A stretch of DNA of 51,413 nt from Deltaproteobacteria bacterium UBA1386 (GTDB taxonomy: Bacteria; Desulfobacterota; Syntrophorhabdia; Syntrophorhabdales; Syntrophorhabdaceae). The notes below the pieces were generated by a model. That model had not been told where the DNA came from, ran no database searches, and worked only from the letters and a program-made list of their open reading frames with translations. A program made the translations under genes and the position numbers. Below, piece after piece: positions 25,174-32,530 of this stretch (the stretch's first letter is position 1; every line of letters begins with the position of its first letter). The stretch is taken from contig DBQU01000033.1 in assembly GCA_002305765.1 (NCBI GenBank), positions 1 to 51,413 on the forward strand. Direction: 5' to 3'.

Positions 25174-27243
25174 TCACACCTCTTCTGTCGCATGAGCGAA
25201 GAGGATCGCCACGGAATAAGATTGCAGCTGGTATTCGTCTCCCGCTATCCGAGGGGCCAGGTTCCAGGCGCAGAAGTCGTCGGGGGACTCGAGGGACGTG
25301 TCGATCAGTCGGCGCCAGGATCCCCGGGCTGACCCGGTCGGCGGCAGCTCGAACTCGAGAGGCCCCCAGTAGCTGCTGAGCATTATGTGGAACAGGAGGC
25401 CTTTCTCGACCTCGAGGGTCACCGCGAGGCTGTGCGAGTGGTCGGCCCAGTCGGGCTCGCCGAGCTTCACCCCGTGCCACGACATGCGGGCCTTGCGAAG
25501 GAGTTCGTTGAGGGTCATCGACCGCTCGGCCTTTGCGTACCGCCGGGAAAGCCGAAGCGCGATGAGGCTCTTGGTGAAGCGGAGCATGTCCGCGTGGCGG
25601 GTGAGAAGAGACCAGTCGAACCAGCTCGTCTCGTTGTCCTGACAGTAGCTGTTGTTGTTCCCGTACCGGGTGAGCCGCACCTCGTCGCCCATGGAGAGCA
25701 TCGGCGTGCCCACGGAGATAAGGGTGATGGTGATGAAGTTCTTGATCTGGCGGTTCCGGAGCCCATCGATGGCAGGGTCGTCAGTGGGACCCTCGAAACC
25801 ACAGTTCCAGCTCAGGTTGTAGTCCGTGCCGTCCCTGTTTTCTTCTCCGTTCGTTTCGTTGTGCTTGTGGTTATAGGAGACGAGGTCGTTGAGGGAAAAC
25901 CCGTCATGGCAGGTCACGAAGTTCACGCTCTGTTCGGGCTCGCGCTCCCGCCCGCCGTAGATATCGGGGCTTCCCATCAGGCGCTGGGCAAGCCGTGTCA
26001 CGGTCCCCTCTTCGCCCCTGAGAAAGGCCCGCACGTCATCCCGGAACTTGCCGTTCCATTCCTTCCAATTGTCGCCGATAAAGCGGCCGACCTGGTACAG
26101 CCCCGCCGCGTCCCACGCCTCGGCGATGAGCTTGACCCCGGCGAGGATGGGATCGGACTCGATATCCCACAGCACGGGCGGGTTCTCCATGGGCCGGCCG
26201 AACTCGTCGCGGGAGAGGATGGAGGCCAGGTCGAAACGGAAACCGTCCACGTGCATTTTGTCGACCCAGAAATGGAGGCTGTCGATGATCATCCTGCGGA
26301 CGATGGGCTGGTTGGCGTTCAGGGTGTTGCCCGTCCCTGTGTAGTTCGCGAATCGCGCCCTGTCGTTGTCGAGGACGTAGTAGATGTCGTTCCCAAAGCC
26401 CCGGAAGGAGATGGTCGGGCCCCTGTGGTCTCCCTCGGCCGTGTGATTGTAGACAACATCGAGGATGACCTCGATGCCGGCCTTGTGGAGGGCCTTTACC
26501 ATGTCGCGGAACTCGTCGAGGGGACCGAGGTTGTCTTTCCGGGAACTGTACCCGCTGTGGGGAGCGAAGAAAGACACGGGGGCATACCCCCAGTAGTTCG
26601 TCTTGCCCGGGGGAGCATCCTGGTCGTCAAACTGGAATACGGGCATGAGTTCGATGGCCGTGATGCCGAGGTCCTTCAGATAGGGTATCTTCTCTATCAG
26701 CCCCGCGTAGGTGCCTCTCTTCTCCGGAGCAACACCGGAATTGGGATTCTTCGTCAGTCCCGCCACGTGCGCCTCGTAGATCACCGTTCTGGCGAAGGGG
26801 CGCATGAGGAGCCCGTCCCCCTCCCAGTCGTAGTCATCGAGATCGGCCACAACGCTTTTCATCGCAACCGCCGTATTGTCGCCCGGCTGGGAGGCGGCCA
26901 TGCGGCTGTATCCGTGAGGGACGGCCACAGCCTTCCCGTAGGGGTCGAGAAGGACCTTGCCGGCATCGAACCTATGGCCCCTTTCCGGCGCGGAGGGGCC
27001 GCGGACGCGCCAGCCGTAGACCTGCCCCGGCACGAGACCGGGAACGAAGACGTGCCAGTAGTGGTAGGTACGGTCCTCTTCGGGGTCGAGCCTGATCACG
27101 CGCGCCGGGGTTCCGTCGTCGACGTGATCGAAGAGAAGCAACTCCACCGCGTCGGCATTCTTTGAAAAGACGCTGAAGTTCACCCCGTTACCGTACACGG
27201 TGGGGCCAAGAGGAAAACAGGTGCTGTCGGAGCGGTCGATCAT
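25174..27243 (-). CDS. glgX: Glycogen debranching enzyme (isoamylase type)
   Basis: The 689-aa protein is a GH13_11 alpha-1,6-glucosidase. The N-terminal CBM48 (about 10-100; GPTVYGNGVNFSVFS) precedes the TIM barrel. Conserved catalytic residues are D338 in VDGFRFDLAS, E375 in LIAEAWD and D447 in VTCHDGFSL; region I is DVVYNHTAEGD. Length and motif order match GlgX/TreX, which removes outer branches of glycogen. No other glycogen genes are adjacent. It is convergent with the methyltransferase operon. Confidence 0.94.
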   Translation of the reverse strand: MIDRSDSTCFPLGPTVYGNGVNFSVFSKNADAVELLLFDHVDDGTPARVIRLDPEEDRTYHYWHVFVPGLVPGQVYGWRVRGPSAPERGHRFDAGKVLLDPYGKAVAVPHGYSRMAASQPGDNTAVAMKSVVADLDDYDWEGDGLLMRPFARTVIYEAHVAGLTKNPNSGVAPEKRGTYAGLIEKIPYLKDLGITAIELMPVFQFDDQDAPPGKTNYWGYAPVSFFAPHSGYSSRKDNLGPLDEFRDMVKALHKAGIEVILDVVYNHTAEGDHRGPTISFRGFGNDIYYVLDNDRARFANYTGTGNTLNANQPIVRRMIIDSLHFWVDKMHVDGFRFDLASILSRDEFGRPMENPPVLWDIESDPILAGVKLIAEAWDAAGLYQVGRFIGDNWKEWNGKFRDDVRAFLRGEEGTVTRLAQRLMGSPDIYGGREREPEQSVNFVTCHDGFSLNDLVSYNHKHNETNGEENRDGTDYNLSWNCGFEGPTDDPAIDGLRNRQIKNFITITLISVGTPMLSMGDEVRLTRYGNNNSYCQDNETSWFDWSLLTRHADMLRFTKSLIALRLSRRYAKAERSMTLNELLRKARMSWHGVKLGEPDWADHSHSLAVTLEVEKGLLFHIMLSSYWGPLEFELPPTGSARGSWRRLIDTSLESPDDFCAWNLAPRIAGDEYQLQSYSVAILFAHATEEV

Positions 27244-27311
27244 TTCACCAGGACAGTCTCTATGCTAGCACCTATTCAGACCGTCGTCAAAGGAAAGCGA
27301 GCGCCCCGCCC

Positions 27312-27340
27312 TTGACATTGCCTTTCCCGGCGGGTATCCT
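27312..27340 (+). promoter_or_regulatory. Strong sigma-70-like promoter upstream of the DUF4214-like gene
   Basis: TTGACA (27312-27317) and TATCCT (27335-27340) are 17 bp apart (6/6 and 4/6 matches). Transcription would start near 27348, leaving a leader of about 130 nt before the ATG at 27476. Confidence 0.6.
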
Positions 27341-27475
27341 GTTTTAAGCCAGCCTACCCGGAGTCGTCCACAACGAGGAACGCTACAGAAACTGATGATG
27401 CAGGTATGCCGTACCTGGTTTCCATGAAATGATGGTGGAAGGCTCCCATATTTCGATCATTCTGGAGGAGGGCAA

Positions 27476-27934
27476 ATGAAGAAAAGCTATACCATACTCA
27501 TCGCAACCATACTTGCCGTCACTGTTCTTTGCGTCGCTCTCGATGCCGAAGCGGTCCCGAACCCAAGAGCCATACAGTGGAGGGCATCCCCGCGCGCCTT
27601 TGTGACATCCCTCTATGTCGGGGTCCTTGGCAGGCAGCCCGAAAGCCAGGCTGTGGTGAACGGGTGGGCCACGCAGGTGAACACCACCCCCCACTCCCGC
27701 TACCAGGTATTCTGGAGGTTCGTCAATTCGCCCGAATACCAGGGAAGCCGGTGGGCGCGGCAGAAAAGGGAATACAACATTTACCGCAAGTACTACATGA
27801 AGAGCGATTCCTGGGAATACAGTGTGAGCAAAGGCCCGTTGGGGGCGGACTATTATCCGCACGCCGGGCCGTACACCTTCGGGGTAGCCATGGCGCTCAG
27901 AGATTACTTCGAAACATTCTACACCCGCAGGTAA
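27476..27934 (+). CDS. Secreted DUF4214-like protein
   Basis: The 152-aa precursor has a signal peptide (KKSYTILIATILAVTVLCVALDAEA). The mature part contains AFVTSLYVGVLGRQPESQAVVNGW and a later FWRFVNSPEYQG, which fits the short repeat of DUF4214 (phycobilisome-linker-like helical module seen in secreted and S-layer-type proteins). The C-terminal half is rich in Tyr, Trp and Arg and is not recognised. GGAGGAGGG precedes the ATG at good spacing and a strong promoter lies upstream, suggesting an abundantly made periplasmic or exported protein. A long hairpin follows the gene. Confidence 0.65.
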   Translation: MKKSYTILIATILAVTVLCVALDAEAVPNPRAIQWRASPRAFVTSLYVGVLGRQPESQAVVNGWATQVNTTPHSRYQVFWRFVNSPEYQGSRWARQKREYNIYRKYYMKSDSWEYSVSKGPLGADYYPHAGPYTFGVAMALRDYFETFYTRR

Positions 27935-27983
27935 CCGGGTCTTCCCGCCCGGCGACCCGCCTCGAAGCGAGTCTCGTGCGGAC

Positions 27984-28031
27984 ACATGCGGCCCCGCGCC
28001 CCGGAATCGTCTCCGGGACCGGGCCGCATGT
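27984..28031. terminator. Long nested hairpin between convergent genes
   Basis: ACATGCGGCCC (27984-27994) pairs with GGGCCGCATGT (28021-28031), and inside it CCCGGA (28000-28005) pairs with TCCGGG (28012-28017). It lies 49 bp after the DUF4214-like stop and 45 bp before the 3' end of the micro-ORF on the other strand, where a bidirectional terminator would sit. No T-tract is present. Confidence 0.6.
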
Positions 28032-28076
28032 CGGTGCAGCAGGAGGGTTGGGGGCCTGCAGCCGCCCGATCGAAGG

Positions 28077-28172
28077 TTATAGCCGCTGCCGGTTGTTCAC
28101 TGCCAGGATCATGAGCGGGATCCCCATCACGCCGATTCCGAGGACAATGGAGATAACGTCGAAATAATGCAT
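28077..28172 (-). CDS. 31-aa hydrophobic membrane peptide
   Basis: A short frame with a very strong ribosome binding site (AAAGGAGGTGAGGCAT before the ATG) encodes a 31-residue peptide starting MHYFDVISIVLGIG and ending AVNNRQRL. A single hydrophobic helix (about residues 6-24) followed by a basic tail gives a N-out, C-in or peripheral topology typical of small membrane proteins. The gene is too short for standard gene finders. It is divergent from the Crp/Fnr regulator gene, 165 bp away, which suggests possible co-regulation. Function is unknown; it could be a subunit stabiliser of a membrane complex or a type I toxin-like peptide. Confidence 0.55.
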   Translation of the reverse strand: MHYFDVISIVLGIGVMGIPLMILAVNNRQRL

Positions 28173-28337
28173 ATGCCTCACCTCCTTTGTTCTCCATGAT
28201 CATAGACGGAGGACCCGGACCCTTTCCACTAACCCGTTTATACAGTAAGCCCGCCGACTGTGTTAAGCTGTTAACATTACCGGGCCCCGACAGGGGATAG
28301 ACTTGGAAGAAGAGGGGCCGAAAACAAGGGGGGGCAC

Positions 28338-29036
28338 ATGGAGGGGAGAGAAGTAGCTCCGGATTCACCTTACCTGACCGACAACCTGAAGGACTATCCG
28401 GTCGAGCTGAACCTGCTTTACGAGAATTCGACGAAACGGTCTTGCGCCGCGGGGGAGATGATCTACATACAGAGTGAGACGAGCCGGCCCGAATTCTATC
28501 TCATCGAAAAAGGCAGGGTCAAGATAGCGCTCCTCAGCAAGGACGGCTCGGAAAGGACCGTCATCATCCAGGAGCGTAACACGCTTTTCGGCTATGCCGC
28601 CGCCTTCGACGGCCATCCCCATTTCCAGACGGCCACCGCCCTGGAGCCGACGGAGCTGCGCGTGATCCCCGTTTCCACCTTCCTTGCCCTCAACGAAAAG
28701 CATCCGCGGCTGTCCGCCGTCATCATCTCCGCCTTCGCCAGGGTGACGAGGATGCTGATACTCCAGATAGAGAGCGACTCCTTCATGGACGCCCATCGGC
28801 GGGTCGCTCACATGCTCTGCAAGCTCGCCTCCGAGGTTGGTCAGAGAACAGCGAAGGGCATCCTCATCGCGAAGAAGGTGACCCAGGAGGACCTCGGCAA
28901 TCTGACGGGGCTCTCCCGGGTTTCGGTCTCCCTCGCCCTCAACCACTTCAAAGAGAAGGACCTCCTCAGAAAAAAGAGGAACATGATCGAGATCTTCAAC
29001 CTGGAAGAGTTGCAGATCCTCGCCGGCCTGTCATAA
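28338..29036 (+). CDS. Crp/Fnr family transcriptional regulator
   Basis: The 232-aa protein has an N-terminal cyclic-nucleotide-binding-like beta-roll (about 35-120; FYLIEKGRVKIALLSKDG) and a C-terminal winged helix with VTQEDLGNLTGLSRVSVSLA at about 183-202. There is no N-terminal Cys cluster as in FNR and no clear cAMP phosphate-binding motif, so the effector is unknown; CooA- and DNR-like members sense CO or NO. AGGGGGG precedes the ATG. The upstream region holds TGTTAAGCTGTTAACA (about 28259-28274), containing direct TGTTAA units and a TGTTAACA palindrome that could be an autoregulatory operator. Confidence 0.88.
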   Translation: MEGREVAPDSPYLTDNLKDYPVELNLLYENSTKRSCAAGEMIYIQSETSRPEFYLIEKGRVKIALLSKDGSERTVIIQERNTLFGYAAAFDGHPHFQTATALEPTELRVIPVSTFLALNEKHPRLSAVIISAFARVTRMLILQIESDSFMDAHRRVAHMLCKLASEVGQRTAKGILIAKKVTQEDLGNLTGLSRVSVSLALNHFKEKDLLRKKRNMIEIFNLEELQILAGLS

Positions 29037-29168
29037 AGACATTTCGGGAGGCCTCGGGATCCGCCGCGGCAAAGGCGTTATGCCGATCTCCCCGTTGCCG
29101 GCAAAACCCACCGTGATTAGAGTCTCTGAAAAGGCACCAGCAAACGAAAACGCGAGGAGGGAGAAGAT

Positions 29169-29354
29169 ATGCAGGTCAAGATGTTCTATACCGCAGCAGA
29201 TGTAAGTGCTCTCGAAAAAGAACTCAACACGTGGCTGTCAACGCGGAAGATCTCAGTGAACACGATAAAGCAGAGCTACTCATGTGACAACGGGACATGT
29301 TACACGCTGATCTCCGTATGGTTCGAAAGCCAGGAAAGCGTAGCCGGGATCTAG
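29169..29354 (+). CDS. Small protein of unknown function (61 aa)
   Basis: A 61-aa frame starts at ATG 29169 with GAGGAGGGAGAAG just upstream, a good ribosome binding site. The sequence begins MQVKMFYTAADVSALEKELN and has two Cys in SYSCDNGTCYT, a beta-strand-like VTIK/YTLISVWFE pattern and an amphipathic helix near the N-terminus, suggesting a small alpha/beta fold. I do not recognise a family. It follows the Crp/Fnr gene by 132 bp on the same strand and could be read with it. Confidence 0.6.
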   Translation: MQVKMFYTAADVSALEKELNTWLSTRKISVNTIKQSYSCDNGTCYTLISVWFESQESVAGI

Positions 29355-29459
29355 AGCAGGCGGGCGGCATGCCTCACAAAGGCCCTGACAAACCCGCGAT
29401 CGTTCATGACCACGCTCCTTTCAGCACCGCCCGATCTCCCCTGAGGTCATCGCCGACCC

Positions 29460-29801
29460 TTAGCCGTCCTCACAGGTGTCGCAGATGTTCCTGCACCCCG
29501 TAAAAAGACCTTCTTTCCCCTTCAGGAGCTGGGATTCAAAAACGTAACCCTCGCCCAGGGTCGAGTGGGTGTAGTCGATCCGTATGGGCTTCGCCCTCTC
29601 GAAAAGTTTCTTGTCAACGACAAACGTCACACCCCTGTCCGTCAGGACCTCATCGGTCTCCTTCTGGTCGTCCATGGCCATGACGAGATACAACCCCCTC
29701 CATCCCCCTTCAGTCGTCAGTATCCTGATCGGCTTCGGATTCTCCTGTTCCTGCAGGAACTTCTTCATTCTGTCAGATGCCTCCTGGCTCACTTCAAACA
29801 T
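29460..29801 (-). CDS. HesB/IscA-like protein lacking the first cluster-binding Cys
   Basis: The 113-aa protein fits the IscA/HesB A-type fold: MFEVSQEASDRMKKFL, IRILTTEGGWRGLYLVMAMDD, ITFVVDKKLFE-like VTFVVDKKLFE, and a C-terminal TGCRNICDTCEDG. A-type carriers bind Fe or [Fe-S] through three Cys; here the first position is in GGWRGLY with no Cys, while the C-terminal Cys are kept (three, C-x3-C-x2-C). This matches a subgroup of HesB-like proteins in anaerobes that may not be a classical carrier. ATG 29801 has GAGGAGG at good spacing; a longer frame to 29903 is rejected. Stand-alone gene. Confidence 0.7.
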   Translation of the reverse strand: MFEVSQEASDRMKKFLQEQENPKPIRILTTEGGWRGLYLVMAMDDQKETDEVLTDRGVTFVVDKKLFERAKPIRIDYTHSTLGEGYVFESQLLKGKEGLFTGCRNICDTCEDG

Positions 29802-30038
29802 GGGGACCTCCTCATTCATTTGCTTTCTCACTTTCCGTTCCGGGCCCGGTGGGAACCGGACGATACCAGCATCTCTCTCCTGTTCATATTGTCCGGCAAT
29901 CAAGGGGCCATTTCAAGACAAAAGAGGATGGCGGAATGAAAGTGGAGCCGGCGATCCCCACGCCGCAGGTGCCCCATGAGACCCTAACACTGTACTTCGT
30001 AAACCCGATCGTGGACAAAAGGATCGCGGCCAAGCGCG

Positions 30039-30482
30039 TCACCTCTTCCCGCTCTTGCCGTGATGGAACATCCCGAAATAGGCGGTCACGATCTCGCGGC
30101 AGTTGGCCGCGCAATCGACGCCTTCCAGTTCTGTGAGCGAGAAGAACCTGCCCCCCTGCCCTTCCCTCACCGTCAGGTCGTCAAGGGTGAGGCCCCTGTC
30201 GACCGTCCTGTACATGTAGATATCGTATCCGTCGAAGGGAAAGTTCCCGAAGTACTCCGGGTCGGACAGCTCGTATTCGAGCTCCTCCCATATCTCCCTC
30301 CGGATCCCCTCATCGGGGGTCTCATCGCCTTCTATCTGCCCGCCGAATGTCCCCCAGCACCCGGGATAGGGTATGTCAGGATTATCGTCCCTGAGCTGTA
30401 ACAGGACCTTGCCTTCCCCGTTCTCGATGAGCAGGCCGCACTGGCTTCGGTCCTTTCCCGTAAGAGATCCCACAGCCCCCAT
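30039..30482 (-). CDS. NUDIX hydrolase
   Basis: The protein of about 147 aa carries the Nudix box GGQIEGDETPDEGIRREIWEEL, fitting Gx5Ex7REUxEExGU with the catalytic REIWEE glutamates, after the strand pattern GLLIENGEGKVLLQLRDD. Nudix enzymes hydrolyse nucleoside diphosphates linked to another moiety; the substrate is not predictable. ATG 30482 is used; an ATG at 30497 in the same frame would add five residues. It is divergent from the acyltransferase gene, whose promoter lies in the shared gap. Confidence 0.88.
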   Translation of the reverse strand: MGAVGSLTGKDRSQCGLLIENGEGKVLLQLRDDNPDIPYPGCWGTFGGQIEGDETPDEGIRREIWEELEYELSDPEYFGNFPFDGYDIYMYRTVDRGLTLDDLTVREGQGGRFFSLTELEGVDCAANCREIVTAYFGMFHHGKSGKR

Positions 30483-30537
30483 GGTAACACCTATCACGAC
30501 ACCGCGTCAAAACAAAGCGGAGAGACGGCATGTTGTC

Positions 30538-30567
30538 TTGACAGATGCCGGCCCACCCTACTATAGT
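30538..30567 (+). promoter_or_regulatory. Strong sigma-70-like promoter of the acyltransferase gene
   Basis: TTGACA (30538-30543) and TATAGT (30562-30567) are separated by 18 bp (6/6 and 5/6 matches), about 58 bp before ATG 30625. This supports the later ATG over upstream in-frame codons. Confidence 0.65.
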
Positions 30568-30624
30568 GTGGTAGCTTATGCTCATAACGCACTCTTCCGA
30601 CAATTCCCACAGGGTCGGTCCCTT

Positions 30625-31815
30625 ATGGCCTCGATGAAGAGCGATACTGCCAGATATCACTACATAGACAACCTGCGGACCATGGTCATCATGCTGGTTA
30701 TCCTGCTGCACCTCGCCGTGACCTACAGCGGCCTCGGCAGGTGGTATTACAACGAGGACCACGCGCCGGAACTCTTCGGTCTCGTCTTCTTCAGTCTCTT
30801 CCAGACATTCGTGCAGGGTTTCTCCATGGGCATGCTGTTCCTGGTGGCCGGCTATTTCACGCCGGGCGCCCTAGAGCGCAAGGGTCTCGGCCGTTTCGTA
30901 AAGGACCGCTGGAGGCGGCTGGGTCTGCCCTCGCTTTTCTATCTGCTCGTCGTGACCCCTTTCATATGCTGGACGGAACTGCCGTCGTCGCAATGGAGAA
31001 GCAGCGCGTCGAACTTTCCAGACTTCTACAGCGGATATCTAATGTCCGGCGGAATGAAGCTCCTCGGCGTCGGGCCCATGTGGTTCGCGGTGGCGCTGCT
31101 GATCTTTTCGATCATGTACGCCCTCTTGCGGGCGGTCCGGCCGCCGGCCGCAGACACCGGGCACGGGCAGGGCACGGGGAGCTTCGGCGTACTGGCCGCG
31201 CTCATCCTGATCGTCACCCTCGGAGCATTCCTGCTGAGGCTCGCCTTCCCTCTGGGCACCATCTTCTGGGGGATGCAGCTCTGCTACTTCTCGCAGTACG
31301 TTATCCTCTTCATCGCCGGGATACTCGCCTATCGTACAAGGTTCCAGGAACGGATAACACCGGCCGTCGGCAGGAGGTGGCTGATCGCCGGCATCGTCCT
31401 CGGTCTTCCACTCCTCTTCGCGATCAAATGGATGGCCGGGGTCTATCATTTCCCGGTACATCCCGCCCATGTGAGGAGCGCCTACGCGAACGTCGCGGGG
31501 GGATTCTCCTGGTTCAGTTTTTCCTTTGCCCTGTGGGAATCCTTCGTCGCCGTTTCCATGACGGTGGGCCTCATGGCCCTCTTCCGCGACAAGCTGGGCA
31601 ACGGCGGCAGCCTCGCCCGGAGACTGTCCGACAGCTCCTTCGCGGTCTACATGTTCCACCCGCCTGTGATCATCGCCGTATCACTGGCGATGCAGATGCT
31701 CGTCACGGCACCCGTGGTGAAGTGGGCCATCGCGAGCCTGATCTGCGTCCCCCTCTGCTTCCTGCTGGCATACTACATTCTGCTCCGGGTTCCCGTCTTG
31801 AACAGGATCCTTTAG
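30625..31815 (+). CDS. Acyltransferase_3-type multipass membrane protein
   Basis: The roughly 396-aa protein has about ten membrane helices and the acyltransferase-3 opening YIDNLRTMVIMLVILLHLAVTYSG, with the conserved His in the first helix and PLFYLLV-like catalytic loops. Members O-acetylate or succinylate glycans, lipids or opine-like molecules on the outer side of the inner membrane (OafA/OpgC-type). ATG 30625 is chosen because it lies directly before the domain and 58 bp after a strong promoter; the open frame extends to 30373 but overlaps the Nudix gene. No glycan genes are adjacent. Confidence 0.83.
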   Translation: MASMKSDTARYHYIDNLRTMVIMLVILLHLAVTYSGLGRWYYNEDHAPELFGLVFFSLFQTFVQGFSMGMLFLVAGYFTPGALERKGLGRFVKDRWRRLGLPSLFYLLVVTPFICWTELPSSQWRSSASNFPDFYSGYLMSGGMKLLGVGPMWFAVALLIFSIMYALLRAVRPPAADTGHGQGTGSFGVLAALILIVTLGAFLLRLAFPLGTIFWGMQLCYFSQYVILFIAGILAYRTRFQERITPAVGRRWLIAGIVLGLPLLFAIKWMAGVYHFPVHPAHVRSAYANVAGGFSWFSFSFALWESFVAVSMTVGLMALFRDKLGNGGSLARRLSDSSFAVYMFHPPVIIAVSLAMQMLVTAPVVKWAIASLICVPLCFLLAYYILLRVPVLNRIL

Positions 31816-31885
31816 CCATTTCCCTTCTCCCACCCCGGGAGGCGTGTACTGCCCTGAGTTTCCGGCCTCTCCCGGTCTGCCATCC

Positions 31886-31914
31886 TTGACAACAAAAAGT
31901 GCGGGGCAGATATT
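31886..31914 (+). promoter_or_regulatory. Candidate promoter for the OsmC/nitroreductase-like pair
   Basis: TTGACA (31886-31891) and GATATT (31909-31914) are 17 bp apart, 37 bp before the OsmC ATG. The -35 is perfect; the -10 matches 4 of 6. Confidence 0.5.
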
Positions 31915-31950
31915 GCTCTTACGATCCTGAAAAAAAAGGAGGCAATCGAA

Positions 31951-32517
31951 ATGGCGGACAATAAAATAACGAACGGTATCGATGTAACCCGATTATTCGA
32001 GACGATCGAAGCCATCAAGGCCAACCCCTCCATTGCGCAATTCAAGTTTCGCGCGACCAACACATGGATCAACGGAACCCATTGCCGGGCAACGATCAGG
32101 GACTTCTACGGGGCCCTGAAGGAGGACGACTCCCGGCCCGCTGTGGATTACGACATGGATGAGCCCCCGATCCTCCTGGGAAACAACGAGGGGAGAAACC
32201 CCGTCGAATATCTCCTCGTCGCCCTCTCCGGTTGTCTCACCACAAGCCTGATCGCCCACGCCTCTGCCAGAGGGATCGCAATACGAGGGGTGCGGTCCAG
32301 ATATGAAGGCGACATAGACCTCCGCGGTTTTCTGGGGGTATCGGAAGACGTGCCGGTCGGGTATCAAAGCATCCGGGTCTATTTTGAGATCGACGCGGAC
32401 GCTTCCAGGGAACAGAAGGAGGAGATGGTCCGCAACGCCCGGAAGTATTCACCGGTGTTCAATACGCTCACGAGGTCCGTTCCCGTTTCCGTGCAACTCG
32501 ATAAAGAGAGTCTTTGA
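31951..32517 (+). CDS. OsmC family protein
   Basis: The 188-aa protein has the OsmC/Ohr fold: TWINGTHCRATIRDF, NPVEYLLVALSGCLTTSLIAHA with the conserved peroxidatic-type Cys, and the C-terminal ARKYSPVFNTLTRSVPV where the second Cys of Ohr is replaced by Ser. Such members are thiol-dependent peroxide or redox-handling proteins of unclear chemistry. AAGGAGG lies before the ATG. The downstream nitroreductase-like gene starts 14 bp after the stop, so the pair is likely an operon of redox or detoxification genes. Confidence 0.85.
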   Translation: MADNKITNGIDVTRLFETIEAIKANPSIAQFKFRATNTWINGTHCRATIRDFYGALKEDDSRPAVDYDMDEPPILLGNNEGRNPVEYLLVALSGCLTTSLIAHASARGIAIRGVRSRYEGDIDLRGFLGVSEDVPVGYQSIRVYFEIDADASREQKEEMVRNARKYSPVFNTLTRSVPVSVQLDKESL

Positions 32518-32530
32518 TCAGGAGAGATTC

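Noticed and set aside
25387..27165. 592-codon plus-strand frame opposite glgX
   Set aside because: Antisense frame of a verified GH13 enzyme in GC-rich DNA; no ribosome binding site or domain seen.
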